A stretch of DNA of 64,000 nucleotides from a bacterium (GCA_020625875.1 JAHLAX010000032.1:17125-81124), one strand, 5' to 3'. Numbered from the stretch's first letter, positions 1 through 8,410 are shown. Numbers and translations: made by a program. The notes: generated by a model not told the origin, from the sequence alone.

Positions 1-753
1 CCGTTCTTGGCGGGAGTTACTGTAATCACAAGGAATATCGCGCGCGAGGACAAGCAGGTGCCCGTAGTAAAGCTGTTCTTCAAGGGCTTTAAGGAGAACC
101 TGCCGCGCTTCATTATCCACGGAATAATCTATTATATAGCGTTCTTTTTGTGCTATTTTTCAATCACGCTGTACTGGCGCCTGGCTCAGGCAAATACGTT
201 TTTTTATCTGCCGTTCGGCGTAGCGATACTCATTACAGTGGCGGTGCTGTTTATCGCCTATAACGTGCCGACTATGACGGTGACATTCAAGCTCAAAATG
301 AGCACGATTTATAAGAACTCGGGACTGATGAGCTTCGGCGAGATTAAAAACAACTTTTTCGCTACGGTAGGACTCTTCCTTTTGTTCCTAGTAATCGCGA
401 GTATTTATCTCGTGATTCCTGATTTTCTAATCAGAAATATTGTCGGAATAGCCCTTTGCGCGCTGATAGTTCCCTCAACCGCCTCTTATATCATCAACTT
501 CTATGTATTCAAGGATATGGCGCGGATGATTTCTCAGGACGGGGCGCGTTCGGCGGGTATAAAGGAAAAGGACGAAAACGAAAAGGAAAAGGAAGAAGAA
601 ATCTTCGATTTCTCTCAGCTTGACCTCGATGAGAATAAGGATATGGAGGAATACCTGTTCTACGGCGGAAAGATGATAAAGCGCAAGACCTTAATCAAAA
701 TGCGCGACGAACAGGAAGCGAATAATAAGAATGAGCAAAAAGAAAAAGCCTAA
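1..753 (+). CDS. DUF624 (YesL-like) integral membrane protein, 5' end outside window
   Basis: The frame is open to the left edge, so the true start lies upstream and only the last 250 codons are seen. The first visible residues (PFLAGVTVITRNIARE) resemble the conserved N-terminal part of the DUF624/YesL family, whose members are small multi-pass membrane proteins often found near sugar-utilisation genes. About four hydrophobic segments follow, then a charged cytoplasmic tail rich in Glu and Lys (roughly residues 185-250). The biochemical role of the family is unknown. The stop overlaps the next gene's start by 23 bases, so the two are probably co-transcribed and translationally coupled. Confidence 0.75.
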   Translation, partial: PFLAGVTVITRNIAREDKQVPVVKLFFKGFKENLPRFIIHGIIYYIAFFLCYFSITLYWRLAQANTFFYLPFGVAILITVAVLFIAYNVPTMTVTFKLKMSTIYKNSGLMSFGEIKNNFFATVGLFLLFLVIASIYLVIPDFLIRNIVGIALCALIVPSTASYIINFYVFKDMARMISQDGARSAGIKEKDENEKEKEEEIFDFSQLDLDENKDMEEYLFYGGKMIKRKTLIKMRDEQEANNKNEQKEKA

Positions 754-1216
754 GAAAAAACATCAGATTGAAAAAAAGAAAAAGAGTAACGCTTCGTCGG
801 TGATACTCGCTGTGTGCGTGAGCGCGGCTTTTGTATTGATTATTGTTGGCGTTATAGTTTTTGATCGGGTGACAAATATTAAATACGCTGATTTTGTCGG
901 TCATACAATGCAGAGCAAGGCGGCTTATGATAAATCAGGCAAGAAAGTCGATTTGTATAATATCTATAACGTTCAGTATGATAGTTATCACGGCACCTTG
1001 CAGTTCAACGAGGACAAAACCTTCAGCCTCTGGATGACTCCGGGCCCCGATGACGGCACCAACGAGGGCACGTTCACCTATAACACATGGGATAACGTCA
1101 TCAACGGCAAGTACAACAGCGGCAAAAAGATTGACTTCAAAATCGTCCGCAACGAGGACGGCTCACTGAATCGCATTGAAGCGCCGTATGAAGAATATAC
1201 GATATATTTCAGTTGA
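731..1216 (+). CDS. Small N-terminally anchored extracytoplasmic protein, hypothetical
   Basis: This 161-residue protein begins with a very lysine-rich cytoplasmic stretch (about 20 residues), then one membrane helix (about residues 23-45), then a mostly beta-predicted outer domain of about 110 residues. I do not recognise the family. The repeated short strands with Gly/Asp turns (for example GTLQFNEDKTFSLWMT) look like a lipocalin-like or small beta-barrel fold, which is an inference only. It starts inside the end of the DUF624 gene and is followed by a clear terminator, so it is the last gene of that operon. Confidence 0.6.
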   Translation: MSKKKKPKKKHQIEKKKKSNASSVILAVCVSAAFVLIIVGVIVFDRVTNIKYADFVGHTMQSKAAYDKSGKKVDLYNIYNVQYDSYHGTLQFNEDKTFSLWMTPGPDDGTNEGTFTYNTWDNVINGKYNSGKKIDFKIVRNEDGSLNRIEAPYEEYTIYFS

Positions 1217-1245
1217 AAATGAAAAATGAATGATAAAAACTGCGG

Positions 1246-1277
1246 AGCGCGCGCCCGATTATCGGACGCGCTTTTTA
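1246..1277 (+). terminator. Rho-independent terminator
   Basis: A GC-rich inverted repeat (GCGCGcCCGAT / ATCGGaCGCGC) is followed by a T run. It lies 30 bases after the stop of the small anchored protein gene. Confidence 0.8.
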
Positions 1278-1406
1278 TATGCAAAATACATAAATGTAAG
1301 TCAGCATTTTTGTTGAATATTTTTGTTTCAAATATGATACAATATGTTTAAGAAATAAATATTAACAAATCTAAATATAAAACTTTTGATGTTTGAGGTG
1401 TCAATT

Positions 1407-3278
1407 ATGAAAAAGATTTACAGTGTTTTTAGCGTTATAATATTTTTAGTTACTTTAGTTGTTGTGCTTCCGCATAATACATATGTAAAAGCTGAAAGTG
1501 ATACATATGGAACATTATTATCAACTCAGTCAGGTAGTTTATCTGAAGATGAAAAAAAGGATTTTAATTTTTCAGTAAAAACTGAATCTTTGGTACATAT
1601 ATATTTTATTGGGAAAAATACAATCGGGAAAACAGATGGTAATCTAAAAATTGAATTATTTAATGATGAAAACAGTTCTTTATATTCAAAAAAACTAGAT
1701 TTATCATGCGAGGATTTTCGATTCGACATTGTTCTAAAAGAGGGTGAATATAGATTCAGGTTAATCGGAAAGGAATACTATCCAAATGCTAAATACTGTT
1801 TTAATATAAAATCAGAAAAAAGCTTATTAAAGCCACAATCAGGAAAAATTAAATCTCTAAAATCAAAGTCTTTTAAATTTATTACAGAGACATCTACTAA
1901 AGCTCATATAAACTTTTATGATGAAAGTTATGGCGATGCGTTGATAGAAATATTTAATAGCAATAAAAAACTTATTTATACCAAATGCATTTCTTTATCG
2001 TTTGATTATAAGGTTTTGACGCTAGATTTACCCGCAGATTGCTATATAATCAAATTATATGAAAATGATGATTTTTCTTTTGATTATTCTTTCAGCGTTT
2101 CGGGTGTGCCGTTAGATAAAAAGGTTACTATGCCAAAAGTTAATTCTTACTATGCTGTTAAATGTAAGTATAAATCGCTCGTTAAGAATAAATCGATTAG
2201 TTATACTTTTTCATTAAACAGAAAATCAAAAATATATATTCTTTTTGAAAACGCTGATGGAGATTATCAACTTGCAATCAAGAAAGGAAAAAACTATATA
2301 CAAAAATATCAGGGGGAATTATATACTCAAAAAAGAACCTTAAGCTGTTTTTTGAGCAAAGGAAAATATAAAATAATTATAAAAGCAAAACCGAAGTTTA
2401 CGTATTATCTTAGGGTGAAAGCAAAAACAGCAAAAGCGAGCGATAAAAATGTTTTTAAGATAAAAACAATATCAAAGAAAAAACACAACCTAAAGGTCAA
2501 AGCTTATCGAAAGCTTAGAATAAAATCAAGTTTTACCGATTCGATAATAAAATGGAAAAGCAGCAATAAAAGAATAGTGAGTGTTGATAGCGAGGGGTAT
2601 GTTTATGCAAAGAAGCTCGGAAAAGCTAAGGTGACAGCAAAGCTTTATAAGGGTAACAAACTAACATACAGTATAGTTGTAAATAAATACCATAAAACAA
2701 TAGAAATCCGACCAGGTAAAAAGTTAAGTATAAAAGGTATGTTTAAGTATTGTGGCGCTAAGGGTAAATTCTATTCTTCAAATAAAAAAGTTGCGATTGT
2801 TAAGAATAAAAAAATCATCGCCAAAAAACAGGGTACGGCTACTATATTCTATAAAAAATCAGGAATAAAATACTCTGTAAAGATTCGAGCTAGGTACAAA
2901 AAACCTATGGCGGTTATGTATATTTCTGATTATAATACACGAAACAATATTATTACAGCATGGGTGCATAATGACGGAAAAGGAACTATGAAATTATACT
3001 CTAACGATGCTGTACTTATTGATTGGGACTATAAATCATATGACAGAGATTTGCATATGACAGGGAATAAAAAAAGCGTAACAATAAAGCCTAATCACGG
3101 CAGATATGTTAGTTTTAAGGTCGAGGGAGATACTACTTATCCGGGCGAAAATCGAAAAGACATTCAATGTTATATGAACTATGATGGAAAGCTTTATTGG
3201 ATCGCCATAGATAGCGAATCAGGTTATATTTGGAATAAGAGCAAATACGTAGAAATACCTGAAGCATATGATGATTAA
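1407..3278 (+). CDS. Secreted lysine-rich Ig-like (BIG2-type) protein
   Basis: I place the start at the ATG at 1407 because a GAGGTG ribosome site lies just upstream and a signal peptide follows directly (MKKIYSVF..., cut near VKA at about residue 29); an in-frame upstream TTG/ATG pair is less likely. The mature protein of about 590 residues has three repeated beta-sandwich-like segments (about 35-340), two bacterial Ig-like segments (about 350-500, with motifs such as KRIVSVDSEGYVYAKKLG typical of BIG2 folds) and a C-terminal beta domain. It is strongly basic and its codons are much more A+T-rich than its neighbours', which suggests a separate origin or relaxed composition. There is no LPXTG motif. 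The function is unknown; an envelope-bound or adhesive role is inferred. Confidence 0.7.
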   Translation: MKKIYSVFSVIIFLVTLVVVLPHNTYVKAESDTYGTLLSTQSGSLSEDEKKDFNFSVKTESLVHIYFIGKNTIGKTDGNLKIELFNDENSSLYSKKLDLSCEDFRFDIVLKEGEYRFRLIGKEYYPNAKYCFNIKSEKSLLKPQSGKIKSLKSKSFKFITETSTKAHINFYDESYGDALIEIFNSNKKLIYTKCISLSFDYKVLTLDLPADCYIIKLYENDDFSFDYSFSVSGVPLDKKVTMPKVNSYYAVKCKYKSLVKNKSISYTFSLNRKSKIYILFENADGDYQLAIKKGKNYIQKYQGELYTQKRTLSCFLSKGKYKIIIKAKPKFTYYLRVKAKTAKASDKNVFKIKTISKKKHNLKVKAYRKLRIKSSFTDSIIKWKSSNKRIVSVDSEGYVYAKKLGKAKVTAKLYKGNKLTYSIVVNKYHKTIEIRPGKKLSIKGMFKYCGAKGKFYSSNKKVAIVKNKKIIAKKQGTATIFYKKSGIKYSVKIRARYKKPMAVMYISDYNTRNNIITAWVHNDGKGTMKLYSNDAVLIDWDYKSYDRDLHMTGNKKSVTIKPNHGRYVSFKVEGDTTYPGENRKDIQCYMNYDGKLYWIAIDSESGYIWNKSKYVEIPEAYDD

Positions 3279-3281
3279 TTT

Positions 3282-3308
3282 AAGGGCAACCGAAATCGGT
3301 TGCCCTTT
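3282..3308. terminator. Terminator hairpin
   Basis: A near-perfect hairpin (AAGGGCAACCGA / TCGGTTGCCCTT) sits 4 bases after the stop of the lysine-rich secreted protein gene. It lies between converging genes; gpmI ends at 3339 on the other strand. Confidence 0.8.
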
Positions 3309-3310
3309 AA

Positions 3311-3344
3311 CTGTTCACTGGTCACTGACCACTGATCACTAAAC
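3311..3344. repeat. Degenerate heptad repeat abutting gpmI stop
   Basis: Four tandem heptads (TTCACTG, GTCACTG, ACCACTG, ATCACTA) run directly into the gpmI stop codon at 3339-3341. Related heptad tracts occur near 5968, 7326, 7442, 12180 and 18291. Confidence 0.7.
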
Positions 3345-4850
3345 TATAATGCTCTTGCCTGTCATTTCTTCGGGCTGCTCGAGTCCCATAATCTTAAGCA
3401 TTGTGGGAGCAATATCAGCCAGCACGCCGCCTGTTCTGAGCTCGCAGTCATAGCCGACTACGCAGAACGGAACGGGGTTGGTGGTGTGAGCCGTGAACGG
3501 CTTACCGTCCTCATCAACCATCTTGTCGGCGTTGCCGTGGTCGGCGGTGATGAGCGTTACGCCGCCCATTTCCTTAACAGCGTCCGTAACCTTGCCTACG
3601 CACTCGTCAACAGCCTCAACAGCCTTGACAGCCGCCTCAAACACGCCTGTGTGACCTACCATATCGCAGTTGGCAAAGTTGAGGATAATCATATCGTACT
3701 TGCCGCTCTTAATCGCGGGCACGAGCTTTTCTGTGACAATCGGAGCGCTCATCTCGGGCTGGAGGTCGTATGTAGCGACAGAGGGAGATTTAACGAGGAT
3801 TCTGTCCTCGCCCTCGTACTGCTTTTCAACGCCGCCGTTGAAGAAGAACGTTACGTGAGCGTACTTCTCGGTCTCAGCTATTCTGAGCTGCTGCATACCG
3901 AGGGAAGAAATATACTCGCCCATAGTGTTCTTAAGGCTCTGCGGCTTGAACGCTACGTCAACATTAGGCATAGTCGCGTCGTACTGAGTCATACATACAT
4001 AGGTGAGAGGGAAAAAGCCATTCTTTCTCTCGAAGCCGTCAAAGTCGGGGTCAACCAGAGTGCGGGTAATTTCACGTGCGCGGTCTGGACGGAAGTTGAA
4101 GAAGATAACGCTGTCGTTAGCCTTGATTGTGTCGCCGCCCTTGACGACAATCGGAACAACGAACTCGTCTGTTACGCCGTCGTCGTAGCTCTTCTGAATA
4201 GCCTCAACGGGACAGTCGGCATCCACGCCCTTGCCGTAAACGAGAGCGCTGTACGCCTTTTCGACGCGCTCCCAGCGGTTATCTCTGTCCATAGCATAAT
4301 AACGTCCGTGAACTGTGGCGATTTTACCCACGCCGATTTCCTTCATCTTTTCAACCGCGTCGGCTACATATTCCTTAGCGGATGAGGGAGGAACGTCACG
4401 ACCGTCGAGGAACGCGTGAACATAAACCTTCTCGAGTCCCTTTTTCTTGGCGAGTTCAAGAATGCCGTAAAGGTGAGTGATGTGGCTGTGCACGCCGCCG
4501 GGGGACATCAAACCCATAAGGTGCAGACTCGAGTTGTTCTCGAGTGCCTTGTCCATAGCGTTCACGATAGCCTCGTTGTCCTTGAGCTTGTCCTCGTCTA
4601 TTGTCTTTGTAATTCTTGTCAGTTCCTGATACACGATGCGACCCGCGCCGATGTTGGTGTGACCTACCTCGCTGTTGCCCATCTGTCCGTCGGGCAGACC
4701 TACGTCCATTCCCGAAGCTCCGATTTGAGTAATCGGGTTGGATGAGAAAAGTCTGTCGAGGTTGGGCTTGTTGGCGGCGGCGATAGCGTTGTTCTCAGGC
4801 GGAGCTACGCCGAAGCCGTCAAGTATCATTAATAATACAGGTTTTTTCAT
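3339..4850 (-). CDS. gpmI: 2,3-bisphosphoglycerate-independent phosphoglycerate mutase
   Basis: The enzyme interconverts 3-phosphoglycerate and 2-phosphoglycerate in lower glycolysis in the cytoplasm. It uses two Mn2+ ions and a phospho-serine intermediate. The 503-residue length is normal for the family. Visible signatures are the N-terminal LMILDGFG metal-binding strand, the catalytic serine in MGNSEVGHTNIGAG, the HGRYYAMDRD segment, FFNFRPDRARE, and the C-terminal metal ligands in ANCDMVGHTG and TADHGNAD. It is the last of three minus-strand glycolysis genes (pgk, tpiA, gpmI), the usual Clostridia order. A 150-base inverted-repeat element separates it from tpiA. Confidence 0.97.
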   Translation of the reverse strand: MKKPVLLMILDGFGVAPPENNAIAAANKPNLDRLFSSNPITQIGASGMDVGLPDGQMGNSEVGHTNIGAGRIVYQELTRITKTIDEDKLKDNEAIVNAMDKALENNSSLHLMGLMSPGGVHSHITHLYGILELAKKKGLEKVYVHAFLDGRDVPPSSAKEYVADAVEKMKEIGVGKIATVHGRYYAMDRDNRWERVEKAYSALVYGKGVDADCPVEAIQKSYDDGVTDEFVVPIVVKGGDTIKANDSVIFFNFRPDRAREITRTLVDPDFDGFERKNGFFPLTYVCMTQYDATMPNVDVAFKPQSLKNTMGEYISSLGMQQLRIAETEKYAHVTFFFNGGVEKQYEGEDRILVKSPSVATYDLQPEMSAPIVTEKLVPAIKSGKYDMIILNFANCDMVGHTGVFEAAVKAVEAVDECVGKVTDAVKEMGGVTLITADHGNADKMVDEDGKPFTAHTTNPVPFCVVGYDCELRTGGVLADIAPTMLKIMGLEQPEEMTGKSIIV

Positions 4851-4868
4851 TTTAATCTAAACCTTTCT

Positions 4869-5021
4869 GTACCCCTTTTCAAAGGGGTCAAAATTTTTAA
4901 TTTTGGGGGATTATCCTTCCTGACATGAACGTTCTGATGAAGGACCGCTACGCTAGACAATCCCTCGAAATTGAAATGCCACGCATTTATCAATTTCGGT
5001 CCCTTTAAAAAGGGACACGTA
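4869..5021. repeat. MITE-like element with related terminal hairpins
   Basis: The left end (GTACCCCTTTTCAAAGGGGT) and the reversed right end (GTGTCCCTTTTTAAAGGGAC) are similar to each other and each forms its own hairpin. Inside lies a further inverted repeat (GAAATTGaAATGC / GCATTtaTCAATTTC). No ORF is present. The element occupies nearly the whole gpmI-tpiA gap. Confidence 0.5.
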
Positions 5022-5027
5022 TAGGCG

Positions 5028-5798
5028 TTATTCTTTTGTTGCCGCGTCTATGATAGCGCCGAACTTAGCGGCTACGAGTGAAGCGCCGCCGATGAGACCG
5101 CCGTCAACGTTCTCTTTGGATACGAGCTCAGCGGCGTTGGCGTCGTTCATTGAACCGCCGTACTGAATTGTGATAGCCTGAGCTGTCTCCTCGTCATACT
5201 TCTTGGCGAGCTCGGCTCTTATAAAGGCGCAAACTTCTTCAGCCTGATCGGCTGTAGCTGTTTTGCCTGTGCCGATAGCCCAAACAGGCTCATAAGCGAT
5301 GATAGTCTTCTTAGCGTCCTCAGCGGATACGTCATAGAGGTCGAGCTTAATCTGACGGGCGATAACTTCCTCGGTAATGTCGCACTCGCGCTCCCAGAGA
5401 AGCTCGCCTACGCATACGATTGGCTTCAAGCCCGCGGCTAAAGCAGCCTTTGTTCTCTTGTTGACGGTCTCGTCTGTTTCGCCGAAATACTGACGGCGCT
5501 CGCTGTGACCGATTACAACGTACTCAACGCCCATCTCTTTGAGCATACCTGTTGAGATTTCGCCTGTGAACGCGCCGCTCTCTGCCCAATGGCAGTTCTC
5601 AGCGCCGATTTTTACATTTGTGCCCTCTACTGTTTCGAGAGCTACCGCTAAATCAACATAAGGAACGCACGCGATAACCTCGCAGTCAGCGCCCTTTGCT
5701 ACGGGGATAATCTCCTGAAGAAGCGCTTTAGCCTCTGATGGAGTTTTGTTCATTTTCCAGTTGCCCGCGATAACGGCTTTTCTTTTAGCTTTATTCAT
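5028..5798 (-). CDS. tpiA: Triosephosphate isomerase
   Basis: It interconverts dihydroxyacetone phosphate and glyceraldehyde 3-phosphate in glycolysis. The 256-residue TIM barrel shows the substrate-binding start AGNWKMNKT, the catalytic histidine in VIGHSERRQYFGE, the catalytic glutamate and flexible loop in AYEPVWAIGTGKTAT, and the phosphate-binding QYGGSMN and GGLIGGASL segments. The start at 5798 has a GGAG ribosome site. It lies between pgk (upstream) and gpmI (downstream) on the same strand and probably shares their expression, although a gap of about 200 bases with repeats lies on each side. Confidence 0.98.
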   Translation of the reverse strand: MNKAKRKAVIAGNWKMNKTPSEAKALLQEIIPVAKGADCEVIACVPYVDLAVALETVEGTNVKIGAENCHWAESGAFTGEISTGMLKEMGVEYVVIGHSERRQYFGETDETVNKRTKAALAAGLKPIVCVGELLWERECDITEEVIARQIKLDLYDVSAEDAKKTIIAYEPVWAIGTGKTATADQAEEVCAFIRAELAKKYDEETAQAITIQYGGSMNDANAAELVSKENVDGGLIGGASLVAAKFGAIIDAATKE

Positions 5799-5931
5799 TT
5801 TTTAATTCTCCTCGTCATAAAATACAGTTCCTATCTGAAATACATATCCCCCGCACAAAAGATACTCTGTGAAGTTTTGGATATAACAGATAAGTTCTGC
5901 GCTATTATTATACAAAGTTTAAAACTTGGGA

Positions 5932-5960
5932 GGGAGCGGCAGGAGCAGTTCCCCTACAAT
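5932..5960. repeat. Dispersed GC-rich hairpin repeat, copy 1
   Basis: The 29-base sequence begins GGGAGCGGCAGGAGCAG and ends with TTCCCCTACAAT. An almost identical copy lies at 15204-15232. The ends GGGAGC / GcTCCC can pair. Confidence 0.65.
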
Positions 5961-5967
5961 TTTAACC

Positions 5968-6000
5968 AACTGATCACTGACCACTAGCCACTGACCACAG
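5968..6000. repeat. Degenerate heptad repeat before pgk stop
   Basis: Tandem heptads of the (A/G)(T/C)CACTG type (ATCACTG, ACCACTA, GCCACTG, ACCACAG) end 2 bases from the pgk stop codon. They belong to the same family as the tract at the gpmI stop. Confidence 0.65.
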
Positions 6001-6002
6001 AA

Positions 6003-7211
6003 TTACTTATCCGCGATTACATCAATACCCGGGAGCACCTTACCCTCGAGATATTCGAGTGAAGCGCCGCCGCCTGTTGAGATGTGGCTCATCTTGTCTG
6101 AGTAACCGAGCTGGATAACAGCAGCCGCGCTGTCGCCGCCGCCGATGATTGTTGTAGCGTCTGTGTCAGCAAGAGCCTGAGCTACAGCGATTGTACCCTT
6201 GGCAAGAGTCGGGTTCTCGAATACGCCCATAGGTCCGTTCCATACAACAGTCTTGGCGGACTTAACAGCGTCGCCGAAGAGAGCCTGTGTCTTTTCACCG
6301 ATGTCGAGACCTTCCATATCAGCGGGAATCTTGTCAGCGTCAACTGTGGTAACCTCGATAGGTCCGTCGATAGGATCAGGGAAGCCCGCGGCTACAACTG
6401 TGTCGATGGGGAGGAGGAGCTTTTTGCCGAGCTTGTCAGCCTTAGCGATCATCTCTTTGCAGTAATCGAGCTTGGTGTCGTCAACGAGCGACTTGCCGAT
6501 TTCCATACCCTGAGCCTTCAGGAATGTATAAGCCATACCGCCGCCGATGATGAGTGTGTCGCACTTCTCGAGGAGGTTTGAGATAACGTTGAGCTTGTCC
6601 GCAACCTTGGCACCGCCGAGGATAGCTACGAAAGGTCTTACGGGATTCTCTACCGCGTTGCCGAGGTAGTCAATTTCTTTCTGCATAAGATAGCCAACGG
6701 CTGTGTCCTTGATGTGGTTTGTAACGCCCGCTGTTGAGCAGTGAGCGCGGTGAGCGGAGCCGAAAGCGTCCATTACGAATACTTCAGCGAGAGAAGCGAG
6801 CTCCTCTGAGAAAGGCTCGAGGTTCTTTGTTTCTTCTTTTCTGAATCTTGTGTTCTGGAGCAGTACAACGTCGCCGTCCTTCATAGCGGCTACGGCTGCC
6901 TTGGCGTTCGCGCCTACAACCTCGTCGTCGTTAGCGAAAACTACATCCTGACCGAGAAGCTCAGCCAGTCTTACAGCTACGGGAGCGAGCGAGAATTTTT
7001 CTTCGGGACCGTTCTTCGGTTTGCCGAGATGTGAGCAAAGGATAACCTTGCCGCCGTCCGCGATGAGCTTTTTGATAGTGGGCAGAGCCGCTGTGATACG
7101 GTTGTCGTTGGTGATAACGCCGTCCTTAAGCGGAACGTTAAAGTCCACTCTGACTAATACTTTTTTGCCTTTTACGTTGATGTCATCAACGGTTACTTTG
7201 TTTAGTTTCAT
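6003..7211 (-). CDS. pgk: Phosphoglycerate kinase
   Basis: It transfers phosphate from 1,3-bisphosphoglycerate to ADP, the first ATP-forming step of glycolysis. The 402-residue length is normal. Signatures include the N-terminal substrate site [14 protein letters not shown], the HLGKPKNG segment, [13 protein letters not shown], the nucleotide-binding [11 protein letters not shown], and the C-terminal [11 protein letters not shown] and GGGDSAAA loops. It is the first gene of the pgk-tpiA-gpmI set. A promoter with TATAAT lies at 7267-7296 and a hairpin lies near the predicted mRNA 5' end. Confidence 0.98.
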   Translation of the reverse strand: MKLNKVTVDDINVKGKKVLVRVDFNVPLKDGVITNDNRITAALPTIKKLIADGGKVILCSHLGKPKNGPEEKFSLAPVAVRLAELLGQDVVFANDDEVVGANAKAAVAAMKDGDVVLLQNTRFRKEETKNLEPFSEELASLAEVFVMDAFGSAHRAHCSTAGVTNHIKDTAVGYLMQKEIDYLGNAVENPVRPFVAILGGAKVADKLNVISNLLEKCDTLIIGGGMAYTFLKAQGMEIGKSLVDDTKLDYCKEMIAKADKLGKKLLLPIDTVVAAGFPDPIDGPIEVTTVDADKIPADMEGLDIGEKTQALFGDAVKSAKTVVWNGPMGVFENPTLAKGTIAVAQALADTDATTIIGGGDSAAAVIQLGYSDKMSHISTGGGASLEYLEGKVLPGIDVIADK

Positions 7212-7236
7212 TTGGATACACCCTTTCTGTTAAGCC

Positions 7237-7253
7237 GAGGCAATTTTTGCCTC
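7237..7253 (-). other. Hairpin near predicted 5' end of pgk mRNA
   Basis: The inverted repeat GAGGCA ATTTT TGCCTC starts about 7 bases after the predicted transcription start (near 7260). A hairpin at this place can shield mRNA ends from decay. This role is an inference. Confidence 0.4.
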
Positions 7254-7266
7254 TATAATCATAATA

Positions 7267-7296
7267 ATTATACAACATCTGACAGGTAAAAAGCAA
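7267..7296 (-). promoter_or_regulatory. Predicted pgk promoter
   Basis: On the minus strand, TTGCTT (7296-7291) and TATAAT (7272-7267) are separated by 18 bases. This fits a housekeeping sigma-70-type promoter about 55 bases upstream of the pgk start. Confidence 0.6.
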
Positions 7297-7325
7297 TAGA
7301 ATTTGGACAAAAATAATAATTATTT

Positions 7326-7357
7326 AGTTCTCAGTAGTCAGTAATCAGTTGTCAGTT
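7326..7357. repeat. Degenerate heptad repeat
   Basis: Tandem heptads of the TCAGTAG / TCAGTAA / TCAGTTG type lie upstream of the pgk promoter. The same family occurs at gene ends elsewhere in the first 19 kb. Confidence 0.65.
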
Positions 7358-7380
7358 AAACACTAACAAAATAATAAATA

Positions 7381-7421
7381 AAATCAGCAAAAACATCTCT
7401 CGGGAGAAGCTCTGCTGATTT
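7381..7421 (-). terminator. Terminator hairpin downstream of trmL
   Basis: Perfect 9-base arms (AAATCAGCA / TGCTGATTT) flank an inner stem. On the minus strand they are followed by a T-rich tail, and on the plus strand also by a T-rich run. It lies 30 bases past the trmL stop. Confidence 0.7.
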
Positions 7422-7441
7422 TTCTTTTTCTTATTCGCGTG

Positions 7442-7464
7442 AACAACTAACTACTGACTACTCC
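7442..7464. repeat. Heptad repeat encoding the TrmL C-terminus
   Basis: On the minus strand the sequence AGTAGTCAGTAGTTAGTTG contains the last codons (Ser-Ser-Gln) and the TAG stop of trmL. The repeat therefore forms part of the coding sequence. Confidence 0.6.
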
Positions 7465-7957
7465 ATTTATGCCTGTGCAACTCGCCGTGGGTTAAGAGCT
7501 CAGGGTAATCCCACTGTCTTAATACTTCATACGCGGCGATTGCAACCGAGTTTGAGAGGTTGAGGCTTCGCGCTTCCTCAATCATCGGAATCCTTACGGT
7601 GTTGTCGCGATTTTTTATGAGCAGACTTTCGGGCAATCCTCTGGTTTCCTTGCCGAAAACAAGATAGCAGCCGTCCTCGTACTCGGCGTCGGTGTGGCGG
7701 TTGAGCGCTTTTGTTGAAAAATAGAAATATTTTCCGCCTTTTGTTTTTTCAAAAAAATCGTTAATACTATCGTAGTATGTAATGTCGAGCAAATGCCAGT
7801 AATCGAGCCCCGCGCGTTTTAAATGCTTGTCGTCAAGCGAAAAACCGAACGGCTTTACAAGATGAAGCCGCGCTCCCGTAGCGGCGCAGGTGCGCGCTAC
7901 GTTGCCTGTGTTAGCGGGAATTTCGGGTTCGATCAGGACTATATTTAATGTTGCCAA
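7451..7957 (-). CDS. trmL: tRNA (cytidine/uridine-34 2'-O)-methyltransferase
   Basis: The 168-residue protein is a minimal SPOUT-fold methyltransferase. In the TrmL family this enzyme 2'-O-methylates the wobble base of leucine tRNAs using S-adenosylmethionine. Family marks are IVLIEPEIPANTGNVARTC at the N-terminus, LVFGKETRGLPESLL (the trefoil-knot SAM site) and RSLNLSNSVAIAAYEVLRQ near the end. I use the TTG at 7957, which has a GAGGTG ribosome site 8 bases away. The last three residues and the stop come from a heptad repeat. It stands alone on the minus strand. Confidence 0.93.
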   Translation of the reverse strand: MATLNIVLIEPEIPANTGNVARTCAATGARLHLVKPFGFSLDDKHLKRAGLDYWHLLDITYYDSINDFFEKTKGGKYFYFSTKALNRHTDAEYEDGCYLVFGKETRGLPESLLIKNRDNTVRIPMIEEARSLNLSNSVAIAAYEVLRQWDYPELLTHGELHRHKWSSQ

Positions 7958-8029
7958 AACTTATCACCTCTATTTATATTTTAATCGGAAATAATAATTT
8001 TGCAAGAGTGAGTTTCAGGAGGTGAAAAA

Positions 8030-8209
8030 ATGGCAAAGGGAGCGATGAACGTCGTAAAAGGAATCGCGGGCGGTATGATTGCGGGAATCGCGGTCGGCGC
8101 TGTCGGCAAAAGTGTGATTGACAAAAAGCCGAAGCTCAGAAAAAAGGCTAATAAGGCGATGAACGCAATGGGTCAGATTATCGACACCGCGCAGTATATG
8201 TTTAAGTAA
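8030..8209 (+). CDS. Small glycine-rich membrane-associated protein, 59 residues
   Basis: A strong ribosome site (AGGAGGTG, 6 bases before the ATG) opens a 59-codon frame. The protein has a glycine-zipper-like hydrophobic stretch (GIAGGMIAGIAVGAVG, about residues 11-26), then a basic segment (DKKPKLRKKANKA) and an amphipathic tail. I do not recognise the family; glycine zippers of this kind insert in or lie on membranes. It is divergent from trmL and is followed by a REP-type element whose last hairpin has a T run and can act as terminator. Coding is supported by the ribosome site and by the Gly/Ala-rich membrane-like composition. Confidence 0.65.
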   Translation: MAKGAMNVVKGIAGGMIAGIAVGAVGKSVIDKKPKLRKKANKAMNAMGQIIDTAQYMFK

Positions 8210-8226
8210 GCAGTATGTGAATCGGC

Positions 8227-8409
8227 TTCCCCCGCTGGGGGAAGCTGTCAGCGTAGCTGACCGATGAGGGGAAATTATACATTTGGAAAATGTATAATTT
8301 CAGAAACAATGAGATAAATACAGACTTGCATATACGAATTTCTACATATGTCTTCCCTCATCCGCCTCGCTTTGCTCGGCACCTTCCCCAAACGTGGGAA
8401 GGCTTTTTT
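8227..8409. mobile_element. REPIN-like inverted pair of REP sequences
   Basis: The left unit (CTTCCCC...GGGGGAAGCTG, inner palindrome TCAGCGTAGCTGA, then GATGAGGGGA) recurs inverted at the right end (CCCTCATCC..., ending CACCTTCCCCAAACGTGGGA). About 80 A+T-rich bases lie between the two units. A single unit of the same family lies at 14489-14549. No ORF is present, so it would need a transposase from elsewhere. Confidence 0.6.
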
Positions 8410-8410
8410 G
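8382..8410 (+). terminator. Terminator within the REP element
   Basis: The hairpin CCTTCCCC AAA CGTGGGAAGG is followed by TTTTTTG. It probably ends the transcript of the 59-residue protein gene. Confidence 0.6.

Noticed and set aside
3486..4385. A 299-codon open frame on the plus strand inside gpmI
   Set aside because: It lies wholly antisense to a clear, full-length gpmI and has no family signature or ribosome site. It is a by-product of G+C-biased third positions.
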